The notes: generated from the sequence alone by a model not told the origin. Positions 16,686 through 25,955 are shown, counted from the stretch's first letter. The stretch: DNA of 47,405 nucleotides from Vibrio hibernica (GCF_015223435.1 NZ_VHKO01000019.1:1-47405), one strand, 5' to 3'. Made by a program: numbers and translations.

Positions 16686-16764
16686 TTACGGGCAAACTTT
16701 ATTGTCTGAAAATGCTCTTACGGGCAAACTTTAATGCTTACGGGCAAACTTTATTGTCTCTACA
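16686..16764. repeat. Right end of the Tn7-like element with three TnsB-site-like repeats
   Basis: Three direct copies of TTACGGGCAAACTTTA(T/A)TG lie at 16686-16707, 16718-16737 and 16738-16759. The outer two also share the following TCT. Read inward, the terminus is TGTAGAGACAATAAAG followed by the motif. Adjacent and spaced copies of a roughly 20 bp motif near a TGT terminus are how Tn7-like right ends are built. The element boundary is placed at ACA 16762-16764. CATGA (16765-16769) between it and the yhiN stop is a candidate 5 bp target duplication that can only be tested at the left end. Confidence 0.85.
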
Positions 16765-16769
16765 CATGA

Positions 16770-17996
16770 CTAGACCCATTGCCCAGCAGCAAAACCACTA
16801 CTCCAAGCCCATTGGAAATTGTAGCCTCCTAGCCAACCGCTTACATCTACCACTTCGCCGATAAAATACAAACCTTGGATGTCTTTGCATTGCATGGTTT
16901 TAGAGGATAGATGATTGGTATCTACACCACCTAAAGTGACTTCTGCGGTGCGATAACCTTCTGTACCATTGGGTAGTACTTGCCATTGCTCTAATTGAAT
17001 AACAACGGCTTGAATCTCTTTAGGCGTAAACTGTTTAAGTGGTTTGTCATTTAACAATTTTCGGTCAATAAACACTTCCATTAAACGTTTTGGTAATATT
17101 TTGGACAGGCTATTTTTAAGGCTTTGGTTAGGATGCTTTTCTCGTGATTGTGTCAGTAATTCAAGCACATCATCATTAGGAACAAGATTGATAGTGACCG
17201 TTTGACCTGCTCGCCAAAAGGAAGAGATTTGCAGCACCGATGGGCCAGACAAACCACGATGCGTAAACAGTAAGGCTTCTTTAAACAGCGTACCATCTTG
17301 CGCGGTAATTTCTGCCGGAACGGCAATGCCAGACAGCTCAGCAAACGCTTCTTTATCTTCCTTGTGCAAAGTAAAAGGCACTAAACCAGCACTGGTTGAC
17401 ACGATTGGTAAACCAAACTGCTCCGCCACTTGATAACCAAACGGGGTTGCGCCCAGTTTTGGCATTGAAAGACCACCGGTTGCGATCACCAAAGACTCAC
17501 AAGTGATTTCACCCGTTTGCTCTTTATTGCTCGAAATAGAGTGGAAGGAAAATCCCGTCTCTGTTTTTTTAATCTCTTGAATATCACAGCGATACCATTG
17601 TGATACATGGGGAAAATCACATTCTTTAAGTAACATACTAACGATGTTTTTGGCTGGGTTCTTATCTTCATCATTAGCGGATAGACAAAATAATTGCCCA
17701 TGGTCACGCTCTTCAAATTCAATGCCGTATTTAGACACCAAGCTAACGAAATCCCAATGCGTGTATTGCGATAAAGCTGATTTTACAAAGTGTGGGTTTT
17801 GGCAAACAAAGTTATTGGCGCTAACATCATAATTGGTAAAATTACAGCGACCACCACCAGAGATTAAAATTTTACGTCCCGGTTTTTTAGCATGATCAAT
17901 CACTAAGGTTTTTCGGCCACGTTTTCCCGCTTCCGCTGCGCACATCAACCCAGCCGCACCAGCACCAATGATCACAACATCAAAATGATTACTCAT
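16770..17996 (-). CDS. yhiN: NAD(P)/FAD-dependent oxidoreductase YhiN (HI0933 family)
   Basis: A 408 aa flavoprotein with an N-terminal dinucleotide-binding motif GAGAAGLMCA (11-20). The family signature GRKILISGGGRCNFTN lies near residues 40-55. A second conserved FAD-related block (YFIGEVVDVSGWLGGYNFQW) is at the C-terminus. The physiological substrate of the HI0933/YhiN family is not established. The gene is intact: the Tn7-like element lies beyond its stop codon, with the boundary about 5 bp away. Its conserved 3' end is the likely TnsD attachment site. It follows uspB on the same strand. Confidence 0.92.
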   Translation of the reverse strand: MSNHFDVVIIGAGAAGLMCAAEAGKRGRKTLVIDHAKKPGRKILISGGGRCNFTNYDVSANNFVCQNPHFVKSALSQYTHWDFVSLVSKYGIEFEERDHGQLFCLSANDEDKNPAKNIVSMLLKECDFPHVSQWYRCDIQEIKKTETGFSFHSISSNKEQTGEITCESLVIATGGLSMPKLGATPFGYQVAEQFGLPIVSTSAGLVPFTLHKEDKEAFAELSGIAVPAEITAQDGTLFKEALLFTHRGLSGPSVLQISSFWRAGQTVTINLVPNDDVLELLTQSREKHPNQSLKNSLSKILPKRLMEVFIDRKLLNDKPLKQFTPKEIQAVVIQLEQWQVLPNGTEGYRTAEVTLGGVDTNHLSSKTMQCKDIQGLYFIGEVVDVSGWLGGYNFQWAWSSGFAAGQWV

Positions 17997-18078
17997 AACT
18001 TACTCTACCGCACAAAAAAGATGCGCGATTTTAGCACATCCTTAAATGATGGGAGACAAAGTATATTGGTAATATCAG

Positions 18079-18402
18079 CTAAGCAATAAAAGCCATCAAT
18101 AACGTCAACCCAAGTAAACCAGCCGATAACATGAACAAGTCACGGACTTTGGCGCACTTAGCGATAAAAACAGGTTCGTAGTGATTTAAATAATCACGGC
18201 TTTTTAAATAGTGGAATAAGCGTACTTGCTTGGAAACATTACCGTTAGTATGGAAGAAATCTCGCCCGTCGACTTGCTGATACAGCAATGGGTGTGCTTC
18301 TCGCATAATAAAAATGAGTGAGCGAAGTGCGGTTAGGTATCGCACCAGATTGATAGCGGTTACGAGCGTAAACGCAATAAGTAAAGTATCAGCACTGATC
18401 AT
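18079..18402 (-). CDS. uspB: Universal stress protein B (membrane)
   Basis: A 107 aa protein from [10 protein letters not shown], the usual UspB N-terminus; the ATG 15 codons upstream is less likely. Two hydrophobic segments, at the N-terminus (5-22) and C-terminus (about 88-106), flank a soluble middle with the conserved [13 protein letters not shown] and KQVRLFHYL blocks. UspB is a stationary-phase (sigma-S dependent in E. coli) inner-membrane protein linked to ethanol tolerance. It lies between ftnA and yhiN, all on minus. Confidence 0.9.
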   Translation of the reverse strand: MISADTLLIAFTLVTAINLVRYLTALRSLIFIMREAHPLLYQQVDGRDFFHTNGNVSKQVRLFHYLKSRDYLNHYEPVFIAKCAKVRDLFMLSAGLLGLTLLMAFIA

Positions 18403-18478
18403 CTTTCCCTCCAAACACCGTCTTGTGATGAGAGAAGAAAAAGACAATCAGTCCTTATCTTATCATTCGATACCGAAA

Positions 18479-19009
18479 TTAAGCGGTAGTCGAACTTGCC
18501 ATCACAGAAGATGAGCCTTGTTTAGCTAACTCTGCTAGATCTTTATCAATAAAGAAGAGCGCTTTTCCGTCCTCTCCAACTAATTCTAGCTTGTCTAAAA
18601 TACCTTTGAATAATTTTTCTTCTTCGTGCTGCTCTGCAACATACCACTGTAAAAAATTAAAGGTTGAGTAGTCTTGCGTAGTGAAAGCGGCATGGGCCAA
18701 TTTATTAATTCGGTCAGTAATCATTTGCTCATGCTCGTAGGTTTCACGGAACACTTCACCAAGGCTTTTAAACTGATGTTTTGGTGCATCAATCGCACCT
18801 AAAATCGGTAAACCACCGGTTTCGCTAACATAAGTAAATAAACGTTGCATATGCTCCATTTCTTCTACGGCATGCTTGCGTAAAAATACTGCCGCACCTT
18901 CAAAGCCCTTGTCTTCACACCAAGCACTCATCTGTAAGTATAGATTGGATGAGAAAAACTCCAGATTTATTTGATCATTTAAATTATCGATCATCGCTTT
19001 TGACAGCAT
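18479..19009 (-). CDS. ftnA: Non-haem ferritin FtnA
   Basis: A 176 aa iron-storage protein forming the 24-subunit ferritin shell. Ferroxidase ligands are visible: Glu in INLEFFSS, the E-x-x-H pair in [10 protein letters not shown], and the QHEEEK block near 127-132. Length is slightly above E. coli FtnA (165 aa) because of an S/A/T-rich tail ([11 protein letters not shown]). It is divergent from uspA across 238 bp. The promoter region shows no Fur box that I could recognise. Confidence 0.93.
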   Translation of the reverse strand: MLSKAMIDNLNDQINLEFFSSNLYLQMSAWCEDKGFEGAAVFLRKHAVEEMEHMQRLFTYVSETGGLPILGAIDAPKHQFKSLGEVFRETYEHEQMITDRINKLAHAAFTTQDYSTFNFLQWYVAEQHEEEKLFKGILDKLELVGEDGKALFFIDKDLAELAKQGSSSVMASSTTA

Positions 19010-19247
19010 AAAAAACTCCTACGTTAATGAATATTGACGCTCTAGCACCACTATATCATGTTGCTCAAACCCCGCTGTGACAAATCCATTACTTTTACTT
19101 ACCTATTGAAAAATCAGCATTCTAACTATCTAAAATAAGAAAAATATCTAAGTAACGATTGTGACACTGCATCTATTTTTTTTTAAAATTGAGGCGTACT
19201 ATGAGTTTAGACCTAAACTTATAAAATCGTATGTATTGGAGATTGAT

Positions 19248-19673
19248 ATGACATATAAACATATTTTAGTCGCAGTGGATTTATCTGAAGACAGTGAAGT
19301 ATTAGCTAAAAAAGCCGCTGAGCTTGCTTGCGCTTTAAATGCACAGCTTTCTCTGGTCCATATTGATGTGAACTTCACCGATATGTACACCGGCTTTATG
19401 GAAATCAATTTTGCTGAAACCCAGAATGCGATGCTGGAAGCAGCCCAAGCAAAAATACACACTTTAGTGCAAGCACTCGACTACCCTGTCAGTGAGATTA
19501 TTGTTTCTAGTGGCGACTTATGTAATGAAATTCGCAATGCTATTAAACAGATTAATATTGATTTAGTCGTGTGTGGGCATCACAAAGATTTCTGGAGCAA
19601 ACTACTTTCAACGTCTCGACAAATGATCAATGACTCTCCGGTCGATATGCTGATCGTGCCTCTGGAGGACTAA
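19248..19673 (+). CDS. uspA: Universal stress protein A
   Basis: A 141 aa cytosolic stress protein. I chose the ATG of MTYKHILVAVDLSEDS, which has a GGAGAT ribosome site 8-10 bp upstream and aligns with the UspA start; an upstream in-frame ATG would add 29 atypical residues. The Rossmann-like fold is indicated by the N-terminal beta strand HILVAVD and the C-terminal DMLIVPL. The UspA subgroup lacks the ATP-binding G-2x-G-9x-G signature, and none is seen here. It is divergent from ftnA. Confidence 0.93.
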   Translation: MTYKHILVAVDLSEDSEVLAKKAAELACALNAQLSLVHIDVNFTDMYTGFMEINFAETQNAMLEAAQAKIHTLVQALDYPVSEIIVSSGDLCNEIRNAIKQINIDLVVCGHHKDFWSKLLSTSRQMINDSPVDMLIVPLED

Positions 19674-19773
19674 ATAACCCGAACGCCAAGATAAAAGAAA
19701 GCGAAGATTAGGCTGATTTTATTTTAGATCAAGGTAAACTTGGAGAATTACTTTTGGTTTACAGGAATTCGTC

Positions 19774-20637
19774 ATGTTTTATCTTTCTGCGGTCACCTTA
19801 TTGTGGGCGTTTTCATTTAGCTTGATCGGTGTTTATCTTTCCGGTCAAGTGGATGCTTGGTTTTCGGTTTGGATACGTATCGCCCTCGCGGGTGCGCTTT
19901 TTTTACCCTTCTTAAGATTCAAAGGGATCCCTCGCGCTTTAATGATAAAGCTCATGGCGATTGGTGGCCTACAACTCGGCTTAATGTATTGTTTCTATTA
20001 TCAATCTTTCTTATTGCTTTCCGTACCAGAAGTATTGCTATTCACCGTATTTACTCCGCTTTATGTCACCTTAATTTATGACTTACTTAAGGGCCAGTTT
20101 TCGCCTTGGTATTTAATCACTGCCGCCATTGCCGTTTTCGGTGCCGCCATCATTAAGTTCTCAGGCGTTAACGACAACTTTTTGATTGGTTTCTTGGTAG
20201 TACAAGCATCGAATTTATGCTTTGCGATTGGACAAGTCGGTTATAAATATGTAATGGAAAAAGAAAGCGTTCAATTGCCACAACGCGTGATCTTTGGCTA
20301 TTTTTATATTGGGGCGTTTATTGTCGCCACCATTGCCTTCTTATTGCTGGGGCATACTGACAAACTTCCAACTACCAATCTGCAATGGGGAATTTTGATC
20401 TATTTAGGATTGATTGCTTCTGGCCTAGGCTATTTCTTATGGAATAAAGGCGCGTGCATGGTGAATGCTGGCGCGCTCGCGGTAATGAACAATGCATTAG
20501 TACCAGCAGGATTAGTGGTCAATATTTTTATTTGGAACCGCGATGTCGATCTCACTCGCCTAGCGTTAGGTGGCGCGGTGATCTTACTTTCACTTTGGGT
20601 CAATGAAATCTGGGTAAAAAAGAAAGTTGCCCAATAA
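19774..20637 (+). CDS. DMT-family (EamA) transporter
   Basis: A 287 aa inner-membrane protein with about ten predicted transmembrane helices in two EamA repeats (about 1-135 and 145-280), the drug/metabolite transporter architecture. Features include SVPEVLLFTVFTPLYV in the first repeat and LGYFLWNKGA in the second. Substrate is unknown; many relatives export amino acids or carboxylates. It is convergent with ttrA, with a shared hairpin terminator between them. Confidence 0.85.
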   Translation: MFYLSAVTLLWAFSFSLIGVYLSGQVDAWFSVWIRIALAGALFLPFLRFKGIPRALMIKLMAIGGLQLGLMYCFYYQSFLLLSVPEVLLFTVFTPLYVTLIYDLLKGQFSPWYLITAAIAVFGAAIIKFSGVNDNFLIGFLVVQASNLCFAIGQVGYKYVMEKESVQLPQRVIFGYFYIGAFIVATIAFLLLGHTDKLPTTNLQWGILIYLGLIASGLGYFLWNKGACMVNAGALAVMNNALVPAGLVVNIFIWNRDVDLTRLALGGAVILLSLWVNEIWVKKKVAQ

Positions 20638-20660
20638 ACGCCACTTCTAAAAATAAAAAG

Positions 20661-20690
20661 ATGGGCGGCCAACTTGGCTGCCCATTTCAT
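20661..20690. terminator. Bidirectional terminator between the DMT gene and ttrA
   Basis: The hairpin ATGGGCGGCC-AACTT-GGCTGCCCAT has one mismatched pair, with A-rich sequence before it and T-rich sequence after it. It is placed between two convergent genes. Confidence 0.85.
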
Positions 20691-20710
20691 TTCTACCGGC
20701 TTGCTTAAGC

Positions 20711-23700
20711 TTAACTCAATGTAATCTTAGCGGGTATTGCTTGCCTAGCGGCTGAACCCACCACCCAATCAAGCAATACACCTTTACCTTCACGCGTAGG
20801 ATCGATAATACCAATATCATTAATATTGACGCCATCACCGAAGGTTTTCACTTTCACTGGTTGTTGCTTATCTCCAATCCAATGCGCTCGCTCACCTAAT
20901 TCGGTATGCCCAAAACCATGCTCGAACCCCAATGTACCTTGGCGAATACCATCGACAATCATGGCAATCGCTTCTAGTGATCGAGTTGGTGTTTCAACCG
21001 TAAAGACATCACCCGTTTTAACACCAAAATTTTTGGCATCAAGCGGATGAATATAAACCGGATTCACCCCTTTAACTGAATTTAAACGTGGCGATAGGTT
21101 TGATATTGCGCTGTGCACATTCGATTTAAAGTTGGTTAACGTAAATGGCCATTCTGATTTTGGAAATTGCTTATCCATTGGTGTGCCATCGGCCAATTTC
21201 TGCGGGAACCAAGTCGGACAACCTGAATACAATTCACCGGTCATGGTATTGCGTGATGTGCCCAATTTTTCATTCCAAATTGCTGCTGGTTTTTGCCATT
21301 GATATTTCATCAAATCGCCTTTATAAGCTTCTGATAAATTCTCAAAACGACCACCACGCGCATAAATAAAGGCCACCTTGGCAAACTCTTCTGCATTGAG
21401 AACTCTTTGCATTTCCGGCAATAAGCGATCAAGGCCAGAAAAGTGAATATCTTCCGCAGACGCTTTCGGCGCGCCACCAGCAATATAGGCTAAGTTCGCC
21501 GCGCTGCGCAGATAGTAATCAGCAGCAGAGTGAATGCCATGCCAGTTACCTTGTGCATCTTGAATCGCGTTATCACCAAAACCGCCTAGATTCATCGCTT
21601 TCGCCACATCGATCAAAAAGGTTTCTAAACAAACTGAACGACCATCTTTCGTTTTTTCGGTGCGCGGTGTAACGACCGGCCAACGAGCCGTGACAGCTTT
21701 AGTTGGAACATCATGCCACGGCCCTGCCATTCCCCAACTTTCATATGTGACGGTATCAGGCACGATGTAGTCAGAAATGGCGCTGGTTTCATTAATAAAC
21801 GCATCGACCGATACTATCAAAGGTAATTGTTTTGGGTCGCTCAGCTTATCTTTAAGCAAAGTGACCAAGCCAGGAATGCCGTATAACGGGTTACCCATGT
21901 GGTTGATCCACGCTTTTAAACGATACGGATAACCATCAATCGCAGCAGTTAAATGCTCGGTTAATAACGGCGCCGAAATCGGATACCAAGGTGCGCGCGT
22001 TGGATAAGGGGACTCCCCTGCGGCTACTTTGTTTTTGTATTCCGTGGTTTTTTCATATGGGAACTTACTACGCGATAAAAACACCCCTGTCGGCGCAACT
22101 TTGCCTGTAAACTTGGTGAAATCGTAACGAGGCCCCGCGCCAGAGGTTGGCCAACCGCCCGCTTTGGCCATCATGCCGCCTTTTTTATTAATATTTCCCA
22201 CCATAGCGTTGAGCATTAAAATACTGTAGCCATTATAAAAACCATTGGTGTGCATGTTGCCACCGTGGGTATCCACCACCGCTTTATGACCATGGCGAGT
22301 GAATTTATCCGCTAGCTCAATGATTTTCTCCACCGGCACTTCACACAACTCGCTCCACTGTTGCATGCTGTGTTCAAACGCGCTGTGTTTTAATTTTTGC
22401 AAAGAAGACGCCACTTGCAACATGCCGTGTTTGGTTTCAACACTTTGTTCTACCAACAAACGCGCAGGCTTAGCTTGAGTGTTGACCGCCAATTCGCCAG
22501 ATGCTTCATCAATTACGATATAAGGATCGCTGTCTGAATGCGCTTGCCCATCAAAAGGTAAACCAATATCGGATGCTCGTAACATCGAACCTTGACGCTT
22601 GTGCCCAATCTCGGTGATCACCAGATGTGTCGCATTACACCAATGAGCATTACCGGCTGCTTTCATCGCTTCGGCACTTGGCTGAGCTAAGTAATCCTTG
22701 TTGTAACGATCATAGGTAAACATCCATTGCATCATGGCAAAAACTAATGCCGAATCACTGGCTGGTTTAATCGATACCCATTGGTTGTTATGACCAGCAG
22801 CTAAACTTGATGTCATTGGCAATACTGGCGTCACCACCGCATAATCAAAATTATCACGTGTACGAGCTTTGGCTAATTGACGAGCTTGGCGCTTAAATGG
22901 ATTGCCCGCTTGCGCTGGCGAAGTGCCAATAAACAAAGCAAACTCCACATGTTCATAATCGGGTTTGAGATGTAAGAATTTATCCAAATCATGTAAAAAA
23001 GCCCCCGAAGCGGCGCGGAATGCATAACCACAATACGAACCATGATTGGCAAAATTTCGCGTGCCAAAACTATTGAAGGCAAAACGCTTTAAAATATCAT
23101 CACGCCCTTCATTGGTCGCATTGGTCACTAATAGCTGATTAGCTAATGGACCATATTCTGGATTATTCGCATCCAATGGTGTTTTAAGATCGCGAATCGT
23201 TTGCAAGCCATCGACGTGACCCTCACCAAATAAATCACCACCTTCCACCACCTCTTTAACCAACTGCTCAAAACTGATTGGCTGCCATTTCCCTTCTCCA
23301 CGTTTTCCCACTCGCTTTAATGGTTGAGTCACGCGATATGGGCTGTTTTGTACGTCCATCATGGCATTGCCACGCGCACAAGCAGTGGAACGACCCTCAA
23401 TGCCCGCCTCACCCGTTAGCGACAAATATGCCTCTTTAACTGGCATTTCGAATGGGATTTTTTGTTCACTCGAAAGCGGATGATACGGATTACCCGCAAT
23501 GCGCAAAATATTATCCGTTTCGTTATCAATACGCACACGCACACCGCATAAACTATAGCAACCAAAGCACATCGAAGGTGCAACTCGTTGTTTATCATTG
23601 GCGATCAAATTACCATTTTTGACGTAGTATTCTGGCTCTAATGAATTACCAAAATGCGCATGTTTGGTTTTTTCACCCGATGTACCTTCTAAAATACCCT

Positions 23701-23800
23701 CTGCAGTATGTTTAGCGGTAGAGGCATAACCGGCAGCAAATGCAACACCACCACCAACAGCAAGACCAGATTTTAAAAACTTACGACGTTTATTATCCAT
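20711..23800 (-). CDS. ttrA: Tetrathionate reductase subunit A (molybdopterin catalytic subunit)
   Basis: The 1029 aa catalytic subunit that reduces tetrathionate to thiosulfate in the periplasm. The Tat signal is NKRRKFLKSGLAVGGG at the N-terminus. The N-terminal 4Fe-4S ligands are Cys78, Cys81, Cys85 and Cys141. The probable Mo-ligand Cys257 is in NHGSYCGYAFR. The C-terminal molydopterin-dinucleotide-binding domain covers roughly 880-1010. Length fits TtrA (about 1020 aa). It overlaps the end of ttrC by 8 bp, so the transcription order is ttrB-ttrC-ttrA, as in Salmonella. Confidence 0.95.
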   Translation of the reverse strand: MDNKRRKFLKSGLAVGGGVAFAAGYASTAKHTAEGILEGTSGEKTKHAHFGNSLEPEYYVKNGNLIANDKQRVAPSMCFGCYSLCGVRVRIDNETDNILRIAGNPYHPLSSEQKIPFEMPVKEAYLSLTGEAGIEGRSTACARGNAMMDVQNSPYRVTQPLKRVGKRGEGKWQPISFEQLVKEVVEGGDLFGEGHVDGLQTIRDLKTPLDANNPEYGPLANQLLVTNATNEGRDDILKRFAFNSFGTRNFANHGSYCGYAFRAASGAFLHDLDKFLHLKPDYEHVEFALFIGTSPAQAGNPFKRQARQLAKARTRDNFDYAVVTPVLPMTSSLAAGHNNQWVSIKPASDSALVFAMMQWMFTYDRYNKDYLAQPSAEAMKAAGNAHWCNATHLVITEIGHKRQGSMLRASDIGLPFDGQAHSDSDPYIVIDEASGELAVNTQAKPARLLVEQSVETKHGMLQVASSLQKLKHSAFEHSMQQWSELCEVPVEKIIELADKFTRHGHKAVVDTHGGNMHTNGFYNGYSILMLNAMVGNINKKGGMMAKAGGWPTSGAGPRYDFTKFTGKVAPTGVFLSRSKFPYEKTTEYKNKVAAGESPYPTRAPWYPISAPLLTEHLTAAIDGYPYRLKAWINHMGNPLYGIPGLVTLLKDKLSDPKQLPLIVSVDAFINETSAISDYIVPDTVTYESWGMAGPWHDVPTKAVTARWPVVTPRTEKTKDGRSVCLETFLIDVAKAMNLGGFGDNAIQDAQGNWHGIHSAADYYLRSAANLAYIAGGAPKASAEDIHFSGLDRLLPEMQRVLNAEEFAKVAFIYARGGRFENLSEAYKGDLMKYQWQKPAAIWNEKLGTSRNTMTGELYSGCPTWFPQKLADGTPMDKQFPKSEWPFTLTNFKSNVHSAISNLSPRLNSVKGVNPVYIHPLDAKNFGVKTGDVFTVETPTRSLEAIAMIVDGIRQGTLGFEHGFGHTELGERAHWIGDKQQPVKVKTFGDGVNINDIGIIDPTREGKGVLLDWVVGSAARQAIPAKITLS

Positions 23801-24944
23801 GATGACCTCTTACTGGTTGTGATGAATTTGATGCTGTTTTTCCTGAATCTACTGCCATTAATTGAGGCTGATTTCCCTTGGCGGAGACGATCTCCGTTAA
23901 TATCATCGCCAGTAATAACCATAATCCGGCCATACCAACCACACCTAAAATCCCCGGTGCGCCCCATGGCACATCGTAGGGGTAAGGGCCAACATCAAAC
24001 TTTGGCAATGTTTGCACTTCGATCATAGTCATCCAACGAATCGACCAACACGTTGAAATGGTTAACGCGCTCGCAACCCACAAACTGATACGCTTAAATT
24101 GATGACCGCGTAAAAGCCATAACGACATCACCAAGCACGCGGCGAATGCGCCCATCATCAGCAATAAATTGGCGAACCATTGTCCGTAATGAAGTAAATC
24201 CATATACGCACCATTGGATACCCAAATTGGTAATAAAATCAGTGATAACACCGAGCAGATCACCACGCTGCGTTTTAATAAACTAACATCGGTTGACGTT
24301 AACGTTTGGGTTGGTTCATTGCTCGATAAGAAACTTAAAATGAACAGACTAAATCCAATGGCGCCAAAGAAAGCCGTGACAAACCAAATTATCGGCGAAG
24401 CAGGCTGATGCCACATTGGGCGTGATGCCACCACCGCAATCTCCATGCCGGTGTAAATCGCAATCGACAAACCAGAAAGCACGGTGATAGCCGCCACCGT
24501 TATCATTAATCGATTGGATATTTGCCATTTTCCTAGCGTTAGCATTGAGCATAAACGTACAATTTTATGCTCGCTTTTCTCTAATTGATCAATATCGGGA
24601 CGTAAATACAACCACGCCGCCGCAACAGACAGCATTGAAAATAACGGCAATAATAATGCGCCACGTGACATCCAAGACCACGATGTTAGATGAGTGAAGA
24701 AATGCCATGCTCGGCCGGGTTGGTGTAAATCAGCGGTTAAAGCTAATGGGCCAACAATGGCGCAAATGGCTAAACATAATGCGAATGATGCTCTCAGTTG
24801 ATGGCTGGTCTTATCTCGCAACACTAAGCTAATTAAAAATAAAATTGCCGCCGCATAAGCACTACCAATATAGAAAAAATATTGCACCGCCCACGGCAGC
24901 CAAGCGACATCTTGCATGGGAACTAATACTTCAGTAATGCTCAT
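23793..24944 (-). CDS. ttrC: Tetrathionate reductase membrane subunit C (NrfD family)
   Basis: A 383 aa integral membrane protein of the NrfD/PsrC family with eight or nine hydrophobic segments. It takes electrons from quinol and passes them to TtrB. The start MSITEVLVPMQDVAWLPWAVQYFF is typical of TtrC. It overlaps ttrB by 4 bp (ATGA) and ttrA by 8 bp, so translation is coupled through the operon. Confidence 0.93.
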   Translation of the reverse strand: MSITEVLVPMQDVAWLPWAVQYFFYIGSAYAAAILFLISLVLRDKTSHQLRASFALCLAICAIVGPLALTADLHQPGRAWHFFTHLTSWSWMSRGALLLPLFSMLSVAAAWLYLRPDIDQLEKSEHKIVRLCSMLTLGKWQISNRLMITVAAITVLSGLSIAIYTGMEIAVVASRPMWHQPASPIIWFVTAFFGAIGFSLFILSFLSSNEPTQTLTSTDVSLLKRSVVICSVLSLILLPIWVSNGAYMDLLHYGQWFANLLLMMGAFAACLVMSLWLLRGHQFKRISLWVASALTISTCWSIRWMTMIEVQTLPKFDVGPYPYDVPWGAPGILGVVGMAGLWLLLAMILTEIVSAKGNQPQLMAVDSGKTASNSSQPVRGHHG

Positions 24945-25738
24945 AAGTTCGCTCCTTTATTGTGAACTTCAGCCGGATCGTAAATCGCGGCTCTAGCGTC
25001 AACATTTCCGCTACCAATATGAGAGGTAAACTCGGCCGCTAAACCAATGTAAAACACATGAGGATTGGTGCCTTCTTCTGGCTTCAATACTTTAATGTCA
25101 TCTTTATGCTCGGCTAATAAACGGCTAATTTCACTGTTTGGATCCTTAATATCCCCAATCACCCGAGCGCCACCCACGCAAGTTTCGACACAAGCGGGCA
25201 GTAAACCTTGCTCTAAACGATGAGCACAAAAAGTACATTTATCGGCGGTGAGCGTTTCTTCATTAATAAAACGAGCATCATAAGGGCAAGCTTGCACGCA
25301 ATAAGCACAGGCAACACAACGTTTGTTGTCCACCATGACAATGCCATCTTCACGCTGAAAAGTAGCTTGAACCGGACAGACAGCAACACAAGGTGGGTTT
25401 TCGCAATGGTTGCAAAGACGCGGCAAAGTAAACATTTTAGTTTGTTTGGTTGCAGTTGAACCATCATCTAAAGTGACTTCATATTGCTTAACCGTGGTTC
25501 GAAACTGGCCGATTGGCGCCTGGTTTTCAATACTGCACCCCACAGTACACGCTTGGCAGCCAATGCATTTACGCAAATCAACCACCATCGCATAACGCTT
25601 ACCTTTCATGCCTTGGCGATCAGGTTCTTGGTTATTGCGAATAATGGGTGTCGCGGCGACACTGGTCACAGGAATGATGGCAGCGCCTGCGGTGATAGCA
25701 CCTATACCACTAAAAAATCGACGTTTCGTTTTATCCAT
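24941..25738 (-). CDS. ttrB: Tetrathionate reductase iron-sulfur subunit B
   Basis: A 265 aa electron-transfer protein with a Tat-type N-terminus (KRRFFSGIGAITAGAA). Four cysteine clusters of the DMSO-reductase beta type are present: KCIGCQACTVGC, LCNHCENPPCVAVC, RCVACAYCVQAC and CTFCAHRLEQGLLPACVETC. It should carry four 4Fe-4S centres between TtrC and TtrA. It is the first gene of ttrBCA and is divergent from ttrS over a 217 bp regulatory region. Confidence 0.95.
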   Translation of the reverse strand: MDKTKRRFFSGIGAITAGAAIIPVTSVAATPIIRNNQEPDRQGMKGKRYAMVVDLRKCIGCQACTVGCSIENQAPIGQFRTTVKQYEVTLDDGSTATKQTKMFTLPRLCNHCENPPCVAVCPVQATFQREDGIVMVDNKRCVACAYCVQACPYDARFINEETLTADKCTFCAHRLEQGLLPACVETCVGGARVIGDIKDPNSEISRLLAEHKDDIKVLKPEEGTNPHVFYIGLAAEFTSHIGSGNVDARAAIYDPAEVHNKGANL

Positions 25739-25804
25739 TAGAATCTACCTTGGTGATACTAGCTCTTAAGAGGTATTCTCTCTAATGGGTAATTTTTGCT
25801 CTAC

Positions 25805-25818
25805 TGTGGTTTTCCACA
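25805..25818. promoter_or_regulatory. Hyphenated palindrome in the ttr intergenic region, possible TtrR site
   Basis: TGTGG-TTTT-CCACA is a perfect dyad about 67 bp upstream of the ttrB start codon and 138 bp from ttrS. It could be the TtrR operator, but the TtrR consensus is not known to me. Confidence 0.35.
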
Positions 25819-25832
25819 TAAGCGAACCTCAC

Positions 25833-25846
25833 TTGATCTAGAACAA
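25833..25846. promoter_or_regulatory. FNR-like box in the ttrB-ttrS intergenic region
   Basis: TTGAT-CTAG-AACAA differs at one position from the FNR consensus TTGAT-N4-ATCAA. It lies about 95 bp from the ttrB start. Salmonella ttrBCA needs FNR for anaerobic expression, so the position and match are plausible. Confidence 0.55.
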
Positions 25847-25955
25847 ATTAGGCTAGAATAAAGAGGTGCAATTTATTTAAAACAGTCACGATTTTAGGTA
25901 TAGAGGAGCGCATCACTTCTTACTCATCATTTAATTTGGCATAAAAGGATACAAT

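Larger units (their letters stand above)
1..16764. mobile_element. Tn7-like transposon, right part (left end outside window)
   Basis: The element is defined by adjacent tnsA, tnsB, tnsC, tnsD-type and tniQ-type genes, all on the minus strand and reading inward from an end with three direct repeats of a TnsB-site-like motif. The end lies against the 3' end of yhiN, with tnsA nearest the target gene as in Tn7 at glmS. A terminal ACA on the plus strand (TGT read inward) is at 16762-16764, or alternatively 16764-16766. Everything left of it, including resistance, toxin-antitoxin remnants and a probable defence operon, reads as cargo. I searched by eye for a matching left end (the motif TTTGCCCG in the opposite orientation) and found none, so the element should extend beyond position 1. 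The exact terminus and the target duplication (candidate CATGA at 16765-16769) are inferred. Confidence 0.85.

Noticed and set aside
16686..16759. Repeats at the transposon end as a possible CRISPR array
   Set aside because: Only three copies, uneven spacing (32 and 20 bp), two copies abut with no spacer, and they lie at a TGT-type transposon end beside tnsA.
18314..18514. Short plus-strand ORF over uspB and its upstream region
   Set aside because: It overlaps uspB antisense and has no motif or ribosome site.
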